Assembly (NCBI GenBank): GCA_021234155.1
Contig: JAJEKV010000004.1
Coordinates: forward strand, 11,594,109-11,658,108
Origin: Isoetes taiwanensis
Taxonomy: Eukaryota; Streptophyta; Lycopodiopsida; Isoetales; Isoetaceae
DNA: 64,000 nt
Reading direction: 5' to 3'
Of the stretch, positions 53,904 through 64,000 are shown in pieces. How positions within the stretch are numbered: position 1 is the first letter of the stretch; every line of letters begins with the position of its first letter. Both the position numbers and the translations under genes were made by a program. Below the pieces are notes generated by a model. The model saw only the letters and a list, made by a program, of their open reading frames with translations, was not told the origin of the DNA and did not search any database.

Positions 53904-54020
53904 ACAACATGGCAACTGGGTCTCTTCTTCCGCCTCCGGAATGGAAAAGGGCTCAGCAATTCCGCTCGAGTAGTCATGTGCAGGTGATTAGCAGGTAAAT
54001 CGACCCAGTTGCCATGTTGT
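53904..54020. repeat. Inverted repeat, 19-bp perfect arms
   Basis: ACAACATGGCAACTGGGTC (53904-53922) pairs with GACCCAGTTGCCATGTTGT (54002-54020) across 79 bases. It could be a tiny foldback element or a hairpin RNA source. Confidence 0.85.
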
Positions 54021-55176
54021 GGCGGCCTGGAACTGGGGCACGATTTAAGACCCGCTCCCAGCTCCCGCTGATCGCGGGGCCCCTGGAATCTGCTCTCCAG
54101 TTTCCCTGTCGCCATACGTAATGTTTGGGGTGAAGCAGTTACAGCCTAACATTACCTGGATTACTTGTAATTTCACACCCCCCTGCAACTTCTAGACATC
54201 ATCCATTGTCCCATCTCCAAGATTATGCCACATGCATGCGATTCATAGTCATGCACTTGTAATCACATCCCTCTAACATGTCGTGTTGGTGATGCGGACG
54301 TGCCTGTTTTACCCCTGACGGCCACATAATCCTGAAAATGCAACAGTCATAGATGCCTTGAGGCCACAATCAGGAGCAAACCCAGCTGCAGGATGCGGAT
54401 GCAAACTCCACATAACGGGGCCACACCATAATGGGTGCGGTTGCGTCTGGTGCAGAACGCGGATGCGACAACTTCCTGGTGTCCGTGATGACATGAAACT
54501 GCAATCGCGGACAATTTACGCGGGGACATGAATTGCAACTTGCGGATGCATGCTTTACGCAACGTCCCTATAGACTATATCTAACGGCCATTTGTAGGAA
54601 AAAGATGTCAGTTGTAGGAAAAATCATCAAAGGAAATCCTAAAATGGTAAGCATCCTAGGAAAAAGGCTATAGAAGAAAGGGAAAATTCATCAAACGTGT
54701 ATATTTTGGGAGAAATCGTTTGCCAACTCATTTCCTAAGCATGGGACCCACAAAGGTTCAACCTAAATCCGATGACAGCAACAAAAAATCAATAACTAAT
54801 GAGAAGCAAGTGGAGGACTGAAGAGGTTGATCCCCCCTTTTACAAAGAAAATGAAATATTTTGGCTCTTACCCATGCAACTATGACCAAGTTGAAGAGGA
54901 GATTGACAAAGTAATAGAGGAATTGGAATAAAGTAAAGAACCCGTGCCAAGTGGACGATTTTAGACGATTTGTCACCAAGAACGAACCAGAAAAGAGAAA
55001 ACAAGGATAGATAACCAACCACCCCAACCCTCGCCACTTGTGTCGAGCCTGCGAGTAACCTTAATGAGGAGAGGATGCCAAAGAGGACAACGGTCGAACC
55101 TAAAAAAAGTGGCTAGCCAAAGCTCATGACGTGCTAAAGATGAAAAACAAAGAGGGGCATATAGAGTAAACGCCAA
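54021..55176. other. No supported gene
   Basis: The word (G)CGGATGC(A/G) recurs several times in 54300-54560, giving a weakly repetitive segment. The remainder is intergenic without motif. Confidence 0.5.
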
Positions 55177-57128
55177 AGTTCAGAATAGAATAGAATAGAA
55201 TAGAATAGAATAGAATAGAATAGATTTTTTAGCGTCCATGGAGACCGATTGGCCTATGGGACCCAAACAAAAAAAGAAGCAAAGCGTATTCGGTGGATTT
55301 AAAAACCCCCGCCCGAAGGGTTTGAGAGGAAAAACCTTAGCGATAATAAGTATCTTTGGGGCCAGACAATTGTATAGAGACGGTTCAATCACGGGTCCCG
55401 GAGGACACAACCGAGTCCGTGCATCCATAACCTCCTGGAGGTATGACCCCAACAAACCCACTGACGCCGTATTCAATAACTCATGCAACGGTTGGCCAGG
55501 CACTAGTAATCGAACATACCGCTCTCGAATATGGGCAAACGCTGGGCAGATCTGGAGGGCATGACATTCATCCTCAATGGGCCCGGTGGCAACACTTGGC
55601 AAAGCCTTTTCTCTCGTGCTTCGAGCCCAACGTCCCGTCTCAATGCGGAGGCGATGTGCACCGTCGCGAATGGAAGCTATAAGTCACTTCTTCATGGGCG
55701 GGTGTACAAGTATTGGTGTGGGCCTCGTGAGCTAGGATTGACTTCTGGCGATAGTGTGCCAACTTAGCGTCGCGTCGAGCATCGCATCCCGAGCTTGCGA
55801 AGGAAAGTAGCATCTAGGTGCGATTTTTAAGTGCCTTGTGATCTTTCTTTGTCGCCCACATATGCGCGCATCTGTTTGCTGTACACCCCAAAGTGAGAAC
55901 CACCGGGAGCTTGCTTGTCCTTTTTCCAAAGAGCTTTTCGGGCATTGGGGACCCATCGCCATGGCCAAAGCAAGGTTAGGCAAATGTGTATCACCCATAG
56001 CGACCACATGGCGTTCCAATGCAGCCCGTTGAAGGGGTAGGAAACCTGTCTCCTGGAGTAGGATCTGGTATGGAACTGTGGACTTCACCCCAAGGGCTCG
56101 TGCCAAGAAGGCTTTTACGCACTGCTTTCGAGGTCATTCCAGGTGTTGAGGGATATCACCGGACCCCACACTTCTGCCCCATACAAAAGGACTGGCTCGA
56201 CCAAGGCCCGAAATAAGTGTGACTGGCGGCCTAGGCATACAACTCTGCCTTGTGGCTATTATTCTGCATGGCATATCGTGCTTTTCAACCCGCCGTGACC
56301 CGCAACCTGATGGCAGCATCCCAATGGGTGGTAGTAGAGAACTCGATCCCCAAGTACCTGTAGGTCGGAGCCACCTCTACATCTTGTCCCTGGTAAGTGA
56401 ATGAGGGAAGTCTTGGCTGACGAGATGATGAAACTAGCAGCACCCTAGTTTTGGCCAAGTTAACTCGCATGCCAGTGAATTGGCAAAAAGTGTCAAGAGC
56501 ATCCAGGTGACATTGCATGTCCTCTGGAGTATAGGCCAGGAGGTTGACATCGTCAACATATATGAGTTGCCGGATTGTGTGATGTATAAGATGGGCGCCC
56601 GCACCTCCATGCTCAGAGAGCCAATCTTCCAGCTGGTCAATGTATAGGCCAAAGAGTGTGGGGGAGAGGGGGCAACCCTGACGCACTCCAATACTACTGA
56701 TCACCGGCTGTCCTGACGATGTGATACGGCCTGAGCATGCCTCGTATAGCCTATATCTTGCATTACGCAAGTCAAGGGGGTCCCCATCTGCCGATGCGTC
56801 CTATAACCTTTGTCCGGGCCTTTGTGTCAAAAGCTTTTGCGAAATCCACGAAACAACAGTACAGGTTTTGTCGGTGATTCCTGCTATCCTCAATCAATGT
56901 GCGCAGAGTGAAGATATTATCAATGGTGGAATGCCTGGGCCGAAAGCCTGCCTGTGTGAGAGCTCGCACATCTGCCTCCTCTGCCCATATTGTCAGCCTC
57001 TGCTCAAGGAGGCCACAAGTCAAAGCAGTGCCTAAGTGGCCAAACACAAGACGTAAAGACTGGATGAAACGTAAAAGGTGGGCAATCAAATGCACAAAAC
57101 GACCGAGGTAGAAAGCAAGCTGGAACAT
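55177..57128 (-). mobile_element. 5'-truncated LINE (non-LTR retrotransposon)
   Basis: The minus strand carries RT pieces: TQAGFRPRHSTIDNIFTLRT and CCFVDFAKAFDT (56800-57000, first catalytic Asp), then GVRQGCPLSPTLFGLYIDQL and LIYVDDVNLLAYT (YVDD near 56560), GMRVNLAKTRVLLVSSS and YRYLGIEFSTT. A C-terminal segment with ECHALQICPAFAHIRERY lies near 55560. Frame changes separate the pieces. It ends with TCCATGGACGCTAAAAAATC and a (TATTC)n tail at 55177-55224. The 5' end near 57128 is a truncation. Dead copy. Confidence 0.85.
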
Positions 57129-58082
57129 CGAGATAAAACACGCAACTTCTTAGAGGCAGAAATGTGAAACAAACGATCATGACGATCAACTATGATACCT
57201 AAGAAAATAGTGCAATAAATATAGTGAAAGTGACATCTTTATCAAGTAAGGAGAAACTCGGCCTGTTCCAAATCAAAGATGACGCAATTTTGGAGAGGCT
57301 CAGGCAGAGAGTGACAAAAGAAAGAAATATTCTTAGGAAGATCCAAACAGTAAGAAAACAACATAACATGGCCGATGAAGTAAAGTGGCTTTCTATTGAG
57401 TGCTCCAATATAAAGAATATAAGTAAAGTAACAAAGTAGAATGGCTACAAATTTGGAGACCTCGGAACTAGACACAACCACTGAGAGACTCAATAGATAA
57501 GAAAAATAGCCCCAAAAATCAAACTAGGATTTTTATCAACTGGAATTAGACCTCGCCCTTTTGGGTTTTCAAGGAAACCATAAAGATAAAAAACTGGCTA
57601 AGAGTTCTATAAAAGGAATAAAATTAGATCTTGAAACTTGACGATACACTAAATCTATCGGAGCTGCAAGTTCCAAAGGACCAACTCCAAAAAACCTAGC
57701 GCATCCTTCATATATCCAAGGAAGACCACGTCATTAAAGAGGCGACTAGAAAATGCTCTTGAAAAGTTCTAAAAAGTCTCGTCAGCGCACTTCTAAATCA
57801 TTTCAACTGCCAAGAAGTGCTATTCAACTTGACAAAGATAGGCTCAAGGAAAAATCAATCCATTGATTTTTTTAGCGGCCGTAGAAGGCTCCAAGCAAAG
57901 ATAAACAAGCACACACATATCCATAAATTGATCAAAATATTCGACACATAGAAAAGGTTCTCCAGCAGGGAAGAACATCTGCCCATGGCTAATCTACACA
58001 AACAATGGGTTGGGGAAGAACATCTAACTAGCCAGGAATAATCATCTGCAAACTAGTCGAGGAAGAACATCTGCCCATAACT
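57129..58082. other. No supported gene; possible leader of the element at 58083
   Basis: AT-rich. Since the LTR at 58083-59100 is minus-strand, its leader would occupy this stretch. TTTTTTTAGCGGCCGTAGAAGG near 57868 resembles the LINE 3'-end motif without a tail. No open frame of note. Confidence 0.4.
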
Positions 58083-59100
58083 ATGACATACCCTACTTCG
58101 TCTATGATGCTCCCATCGTATCGGAAGGCGGAGTTCATCCCCCTGGCAGCCAAACTGACAGAGGCTGTCCACCTGACACCAATCCCTTGACAAGGAATCG
58201 ATGAGGAAGGATGGATGGGTCATTTGTCACATCTTCCCTCAGGACCGTCCTAGCTGTGGAAGCATAAATAAACGTAAGCACATGACATCAAATACAAATA
58301 GAGCCACCTAAAAGGGTGGTTGTACCACACATACATGTATAAGCACATCAACGACATCATCATCAAATGGGAGATCCTACCCAAAGCTCTGACTCCAAGG
58401 GTATAGACTGAGGGTTTGGGTCTCCAGAAGCCATTGCAGACAGAATTCATGAGAGTAGATTGGACTGGCATAGGAACATGGCTGTCGGGAAGTCCTCTCC
58501 ATCCGCCCCTCCTGTGCACACTTTGCAGAATAGGTTGAAGAGTCTTGGAACTGGACCATAGCCTGCCAGGTAAGCCAAGGGGGCTACTACTGGGTTTCAT
58601 ATCCCAGCCCCAATGAGGCAGGAAGGGAATCACCCCCTCCAGAGGCACGCATGCCCATCACAGGCGGCTAGAGGGCCACTGCCTGTCTATGACTTGAACC
58701 TCATTGAAGGCGACGCATCACCAAAGAGGTATTGAGCCCATGCCTTGCCCACACGCAGTGGCAAGCCATTAGGCTTAGCCTGCTAAGATCCCTGGTAGGA
58801 CCAGTGGGATCAATCTGCAATGGGACATGTCCTCCTTATTCCACCAGTCTAGCCCCGCCACTCACAACTAGAGGGGCTCTTATGCACAGGCCGCATTAAT
58901 TGGGAATTAATGAGGCTATCTAGATACATCTGCTACGGAAGCTTTCAGGGTCTCTACCCCCCTTCCCAATACACAAGAATGCGCATAGAATAGAACATCA
59001 TCATCAAAGCTAAAGGAGAGACAACATGAGAGATGGGAGATGACAAGACATAAGAGACAAATATTTGACTCTCCTCTTGAGGGACAATTAGCCCTCAACT
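58083..59100 (-). mobile_element. Old minus-strand LTR related to the chromovirus LTR
   Basis: Read on the minus strand, several blocks match the LTR at 30972: ATTGG.AAGGGGGGTAGAG (near 58960), GGCTCAATACC..GTGAGTTCAAGTC-like words (58700-58740), GGGGCTGGGATATGAAACCC..CCCCCTTGGCT (58580-58620), CAAAGTGTGCACAGGAGGGGCGGATGG (58500-58526), GGATGAACTC (58130) and an end GGGTATGTCATA (58083). A damaged primer-site region (ATGGGCAGATGTTCTTCC) follows. It is much more diverged than the two LTRs of the main element, so it belongs to an older or sister family. Confidence 0.7.
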
Positions 59101-59312
59101 ATCGTTAGGGGCATTTCCATTAAGATTTTCCATTACATATGGTTAAGGCCATAACGGTCGTTCCCCCCTCCCCTTTTTGATGTGCAAAAAACTCTCGTCA
59201 GAAACGGAGGCTCCAATTCTAACCCCTGTTCAAGAATTGATCCCCCGCTTCTTGATGTGATTGCCCATCCTCCTTAAACAATTCTGACCTCAATTCTGCA
59301 AAACACAAAAGG

Positions 59313-59666
59313 GAGCCCTTCATTAGAGATAATATGGGATCTCCAAAAGACCCCCTAAGGAATTATAAAATGTTATTATTGTAATTTTTTGTAAAATATA
59401 ATTTGAAGGCATTAATCAATTTTTGGCATATGCTAAATCCAGAAAATCTTTACCAACCCCTAAAAAATATTTTCTCCCCTTCTATGCTCCTTTTTTGCCA
59501 TGTGGACTCTTCAAAGCATGCAATGTCTAAAGACTTTTAGGGATAAGATCTCAAGAGCATGTGAAGTCGATGGCATATTTAAAGCCTTTCATACATTTTA
59601 GTAGTGCCTTGGGTTATGGTAAAAATATAGGGCCTTTTGGAGACCCCAAATTATCTCTAATGGCTC
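59313..59666. mobile_element. MITE with ~38-bp terminal inverted repeats
   Basis: GAGCCCTTCATTAGAGATAA.. (59313-59355) pairs with ..TTATCTCTAATGGCTC (59629-59666), including GGGATCTCC/GGAGACCCC. About 354 bp, A/T-rich interior, no ORF. A shortened relative lies at 24083-24245. The target duplication was not identified. Confidence 0.75.
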
Positions 59667-59880
59667 TTCAACTTCTTTATAAGAATAAGTTTTCAATTTT
59701 CTAGTTTGATACAGTTCTTGAAATTTTCTGATATAAATTATCGAGAACTAATTTACTATTAATTTATGCAGTATCAGTTATTTAATCATAACCAGAGCTA
59801 CTCGATCTGCTCTGCTAGTAACCATTAAACCCTTTGTGCCTATTAGATCCAAAAAATCCTTAAAAAAAAAGATAAGAAAA

Positions 59881-61088
59881 TGATTGGACAAGTTTTGAAA
59901 CCAGTTGCATTGGAGATCAGTTCTCAGCCTCAAGGTGCAAAAGATTTCAATCCAAGGAAGAAGAGAAAGGCATTGATTACAAATCATGATGAGTCGATGC
60001 CCTTTGAAAATTCTTTGGCATTGGTTGTTTCTGATGCTATTAAAAGCGAAAGGAAAATGACCAGTTGATTGGTATGATAATGCAATTGGTATAATGTTAT
60101 CTCTAATGAGGGAGTCTAAGATTCATAACAATGGGAACATTAATCTTTCTATCAATCAATGGAAAGAAATTATGATCAAACTTCAACCATTAGGAAAAGG
60201 TTTGGAAAACTTAAGGCAACTGAGGAATAAATGGGATAAGTTGTAGATCAAGTTTAGGAGTGAAAAAGATGCTTCTGATAGGACTGGTACAGAGCCTTCA
60301 AATCGGTCGTGGTTTGAATTCAAAGAAGATTTGAATCATGGACAGAATAATGAGAGAGATATCTGGTGGAGATGATGATGGAGATTTCAGTCCAGAAGCA
60401 TTTGAAATGTCAACTACTCACGGCGTGCGCCAAGAGGCCGACTGAGATTCTTAGTCAGGTGCACAGTGTGAGTAGTCACCCTATCTGACTGTCATTTATC
60501 TTTTCTTAATAATTTCGTGTCCCAAGCATACTATGAGACAATTGGTACTGAAGCATCTTTTTGAGAAGAGCAATTCATAGATATTGACTGTTTTGGAGCA
60601 ATTCTTGATAGTCCTGCGGCCCTTTTGGTACCAAAAAGAATAGCAATAAAGATACTTCAAGTGCTAAAAAAGATACCAATAGGAAAGAAACACCAAGTGG
60701 CTGCAATGTTTCTGAAGCTAGCCCAAGGTCAGCAGCTTACAATAAACTTGGAGTGTCTGAGAATCTTACAACAAAGAGAATATCAAGAGTCCATATTGAT
60801 GAAGACATAGCAAGTGGCATATCAAAAATAACAAACAGTTTTGATGAAAATGAAGCAAGGAAATTGGAATTCATGAGAGAGGATTCTTTGAAGAAACATG
60901 AATTGATTAAAGAATTGAAGACAACAACAGAGCTTGAAGATAATAGAATCCATGGCCAGCATGATACAAAGTATATGTCAAATGACCAAGGATGCATTCC
61001 TCGAGATTGCCATGCTAGCTTCATCCAAACAGGATTCTTAAATATCAAGGTAATTCTCTGTCATTCTCTTCTTTGTCTTATTCTGTGA
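59881..61088 (+). pseudogene. Decayed Myb/SANT-like transposon-associated gene
   Basis: Frames read NPRKKRKALITNHDESMPFE, then INQWKEIMIKLQPLGKGLEN followed by LRQLRNKWDKL-stop-IKFRSEKDASDRTGTEP and SWFEFKEDL. The W...L.NKWD.LK.....TG pattern is that of the Myb/SANT-like DNA-binding proteins encoded beside PIF/Harbinger transposases or derived from them. TAG at about 60243 interrupts the domain, and a 62-bp hairpin insertion sits at 60414. A later frame (60753-61088) supplies a coiled C-terminal region (DSLKKHELIKELKTTTELED). No transposase remains. Confidence 0.55.
60414..60475. repeat. Nested hairpin, 62 bp
   Basis: CTACTCAC/GTGAGTAG outer arms, GTGCGCC/GGTGCAC middle arms with one mismatch, and GACT..AGTC inner arms. 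It interrupts the Myb/SANT-like pseudogene after a stretch that reads PEAFEMSTT. Confidence 0.7.
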
Positions 61089-62726
61089 TTTGTTATACTT
61101 CATTAGATGTAGTTCATTAGATTTAGTTATAGTTTAGTTGTTATATAATTGAGGAGGAGTATAAAGTTGTTACAGAGATGTCTTATCACTTGTTGTCTCA
61201 AAATGGTAGTACATTGTGGTGAAAGCACGTTGTGGTATCCCAATTCGGTTGTCCCTCTTGTCCCCCCAAAATGTGATCATGTATCCACCACTTTGTGGTA
61301 TGAAACTATAATTATGGCACCTCTCAACTGCCATTATTTAAGAATAGAGTCCCAATTTGTAGGGGAAATTCTAATTTCAAAACTAAAATTCAAATTCCTA
61401 TTGTTCGGCCCCTTTTTATTCTTTGCCTCCGTCATGTTCTTTGGCTCCCTGCTGCAAGCTCCAATCTGATACAATTCATTGTTTATGGGAAACTAAACAA
61501 CTGAACAACAGCATCTCATTTGAAGAACAAGATCCAAGAACATCATATATATCAGATAAATACATTGATGAGCACGTTTAACCACCCAACCGGGTCCACA
61601 GGGTTTCTGCAATGAACATGGCAACTAGCTTGGCAAACAATATCTGGCTACTCCACATAGACCATGAGCAAACATTCAATCCATAGCTACTCCACGTAGC
61701 CCATGAATAACATCCCAGTTATTAGATCAGGGAGGACCCCCATCTGAGCTAAATATCCTCACGAACATGAAGAAAACCTGTCTTGGCACTGATCAGGGGT
61801 TTCCCTCTGGTCAAAGGGGTCAGTCTTCTTCTGCTCTGGTCAACAGACTCCCTCTCAAGTCTCTGATACAACGGAATGCTTATCTGCAGTGCTGGCATGT
61901 AGAAATTGATCCCATTTAAGAATTGGCCAATCTGAGCAGACTCCCGATTCCATGTTTAATCAGCCCTGATCTGCTACATCAGTCTTCAAGAGGGCTTGTG
62001 GGTCTGTCCCTGCGCACGATTTGCTGCGCCCCACTGGTTCTCCGATGCTGATGTCTTCTGCTACTCCTATTTCTGGTCTAAGAACCGCTTTCAAGCTTAG
62101 AGTCCAAGTCTGCCGTTCACTCCCTCTGTGTCTTCAGATCGCTGCCCCCGCCTATATGTGCTCGCGTTTCCTTTTTTTCATAAAGGCCCATCTCTTTAAA
62201 AAAATCCTCCCTTCAAATATATTGTCTTCCCTTTTTCTATATAAAGGTAAGTCATTGCCCTTTTAATATATTCGATGTGTTTCTTGTTTATTTGGACTTC
62301 CATCTAAAACGTGTACCCTTAGCCCATTAATACTCATTGGCCTTTTTATCTCTCCAACCAATGGTTCTCGACCCCATCCTAGATATCACAACCTTTTATT
62401 GATATTTCAAGTAATAAAGGTCCCTAGTGATGTGTCCCTAGTGATGTGTATCTCCCCTTCCAATTTCCAATGGTTATCCCTTGCCATAAAATGTTTGCCA
62501 TACTTTGCTATATTTTTGCCATGCCCCCATAACCCTGGCGCCGTGGACCACTCCCCCGTACTATACTCTATATCAATCCATCCCCTTCTCAAGATAGATC
62601 GTCCGCGATCGTCCAAGATACGCTCAGTTTCAATCCATCCCTTCTCAAGATGGATCTTCCATGGTCATCACCAGTCTGAAAGTTTTATAATCCCTGCAAA
62701 ACTCCAGAAAGGTTACGGATATCCGC

Positions 62727-62841
62727 GTACTTCCGCAGTACGATATATCCCTTGTACCTCCATGGTACGTTATTATCTTTCGTACCTCCGCGGTACTACT
62801 TGTTTGTATCGCCACCACGATACAAAGTATCTCCAAGATAC
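62727..62841. repeat. Series of mini-hairpins, GTACC-TCCAT-GGTAC type
   Basis: GTAC-TTCCGCA-GTAC (62727-62741), GTACC-TCCAT-GGTAC (62754-62768), GTACC-TCCGC-GGTAC (62782-62796), GTATC-GCCACCAC-GATAC (62806-62823) and GTATC-TCCAA-GATAC (62827-62841). The stems differ between copies but always pair; the loops share TCC or CC. Confidence 0.85.
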
Positions 62842-62862
62842 AGATGTAACTTTGTCAAGCCA

Positions 62863-63012
62863 ATTGTGTTGCAATCACAATTACTAATCTTCCAAAAGTT
62901 TACATCTTATGCTCTCTTGTCAAGCCGATTGTGCTGCAGACACAACCACTAATCTACCAAGAGGCATTCACAACTAGTATACCATGTCAAGCTGGCTACG
63001 TTGCAATCGTAG
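62863..63012. repeat. Three spaced hairpins with TTGCAAT-type loop
   Basis: ATTGTG-TTGCAAT-CACAAT (62863-62881), TTGTG-CTGCAGA-CACAA (62929-62945) and CTACG-TTGCAAT-CGTAG (62996-63012). Each is preceded by GTCAAGC and followed by ACTAATCT. The stem sequence changes while pairing is kept. Confidence 0.85.
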
Positions 63013-63570
63013 TCACTAATCTACCATGGGTATACACAATAAAAGTATCTATTCTTTATTCCAAATAAAGAAATTCAACTTAGGAACTTTACCCATAAGC
63101 TCCTTGACAGCTTTTACGTAAAGTGCCCTCCCCAATGCTTAACACTAAGCAAACCTGCAAATAAGTTCAAGTGTTAATATAGACGACTTCCCAAGTCAAA
63201 TATTTATAAATGACCCCCACGGCCAATCAGTCTCTCAGATCACCACGATCTGACTCTGCAATCCCAGACATGATGCTTTTATTTATTCCAAGTCGGTCCC
63301 ATATGCTTCGAGCATTATCCACGAAAGCACCGAGCTTTTCTTTTCTCTACTACTGATGCTCCGGCTTCACTTGCAGCAGTAGTCGTCAAATCCTCCTTAC
63401 TTGGACGCCATGCTCCAAGGATTCGCCAGTTCGCTCATATACTTCGCCCTTAACACTTCTTTGACGAAGTTAAACCCATCTATACTTGCAGCACAAGCTT
63501 GCAAGGTTCTTGGTGTTTCGCAGCCTTGATGTTCCCATAGCCCATAGATTCCCAGAAGAATCGCAGCTTC

Positions 63571-63582
63571 GCTTTGATACCA
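63571..63582 (-). promoter_or_regulatory. Primer-binding site of the short LTR element
   Basis: The minus strand reads TGGTATCAAAGC, one base from the initiator-Met type TGGTATCAGAGC, two bases inside the right-hand LTR. It fixes the orientation of the element as minus. Confidence 0.75.
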
Positions 63583-64000
63583 CTTAATACAATTCATTGT
63601 TTATGGGAAACTAAACAACTGAACAACAACATCTCATTCGAAGAACAAGATCCAAGAACATCATATATATCAGATAAATACATTGATGAGCATGTTTAAC
63701 CACCCAACCGGGTCCACAGGGTTTCTGCAATGAACATGGCAACTAGCTTGGCAAACAATATCTGGCTACTACACATAGACCACGAGCAAACATTCAATCC
63801 ATAGCTACTCCACGTTCTGCTCTGGTCAGCAGACTCCCTCTCAAGTCTCTGATGCAACGGAATGCTCAGTGATGGCATGTAGAAATTGATCCCATTTAAG
63901 AATCGGCCAATCTGAGCAGACTCTCGATTCCATGTTTAATCAGCCCTGATCTGCTATATCAGTCTTCAAGAGGGCTTATGGGTCTGCCCCTGCGCACGAT

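Larger units (their letters stand above)
61467..64000 (-). mobile_element. Short non-coding LTR retrotransposon (minus), truncated by window end
   Basis: Direct repeats start at 61467 (TGATACAATTCATTG) and 63585 (TAATACAATTCATTG) and run in parallel for over 400 bp to the window end, with a ~140-bp segment (61700-61840) missing from the right copy. On the minus strand a primer site TGGTATCAAAGC (63571-63582) lies two bases inside the right repeat, so that repeat is the 5' LTR. The 1.1-1.5 kb interior has no gag or pol, making it TRIM/LARD-like and dependent on another element. Confidence 0.75.

Noticed and set aside
60414-60475. tRNA gene
   Set aside because: No A-box/B-box pattern, no cloverleaf arms of normal size and no anticodon loop.

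Overview
This is nuclear DNA of a land plant. The evidence is a chromodomain-bearing Ty3/Gypsy retrotransposon, two Helitron 3' ends with the plant-type hairpin plus CTAG, LINE and MITE remains, and an intact intron-containing gene with a probable plastid transit peptide. Intergenic DNA is AT-rich and full of layered, decayed transposons. I cannot name the species; a seed-free plant or another TE-rich lineage is only a guess.

The centre is one well-preserved LTR retrotransposon at 30972-44233: 1.56-1.58 kb LTRs, target duplication CTGTA, initiator-Met-type primer site, duplicated polypurine tract. Before its gag-pol it carries two extra ORFs. ORF1 (33208-34519) is a long histone H3 relative. 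Its first residues after Met equal the H3 tail (ARTKQTARK). Its last 89 residues are an H3 histone fold, and about 330 charged residues lie between. ORF2 (35247-36782) is an unrecognised 511-aa protein with a strongly acidic tract. Gag-pol ends in a chromodomain, the kind of fold that reads methylated H3 tails. Four near-identical 67-bp hairpins flank ORF1. This histone-encoding chromovirus is the most unusual object in the window. ORF1 has one frame switch and pol two TAG stops, so this copy is probably not autonomous as it stands.

1-5962 is a second copy of 28393-34620 (left flank, 5' LTR, leader, ORF1) crowded with small indels. It shares the same insertion junction yet looks far more diverged than the two LTRs are from each other, which suggests a consensus error. 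6.0-8.4 kb (minus) is a decayed protein-coding relic. 9.9-17.2 kb holds degenerate tandem repeats, dispersed short palindromes (TTTCTCGACT...AGTCGAGAAA) and a frameshifted gene ending in an FCP1/NIF-like HAD domain. 19.8-23.8 kb (minus) is a transposase-like gene broken by an internal tandem duplication and an 8-bp-TSD DNA element. 25.0-27.7 kb holds a second FCP1/NIF-like fragment followed by a Ulp1-type protease broken by two retroelement pieces.

Right of the retrotransposon, 45.4-46.7 kb (minus) has fragments of a mannose-lectin-domain gene and a TPR gene, upstream of a Helitron 3' end at 48470 and possibly captured by it. 50.5 kb has a small element with 42-bp inverted ends. 51070-52393 (minus) is the one gene that looks intact, two exons with a DUF3598-like product. 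55.2-57.1 kb (minus) is a LINE with a pentanucleotide tail. 58.1-59.1 kb is an old minus-strand LTR related to the main element. 59.3 kb has a MITE, 59.9-61.1 kb a decayed Myb/SANT-type transposon gene, and 61.5 kb to the end a small non-coding LTR element (minus) whose interior contains hairpins with varying stems and conserved loops.
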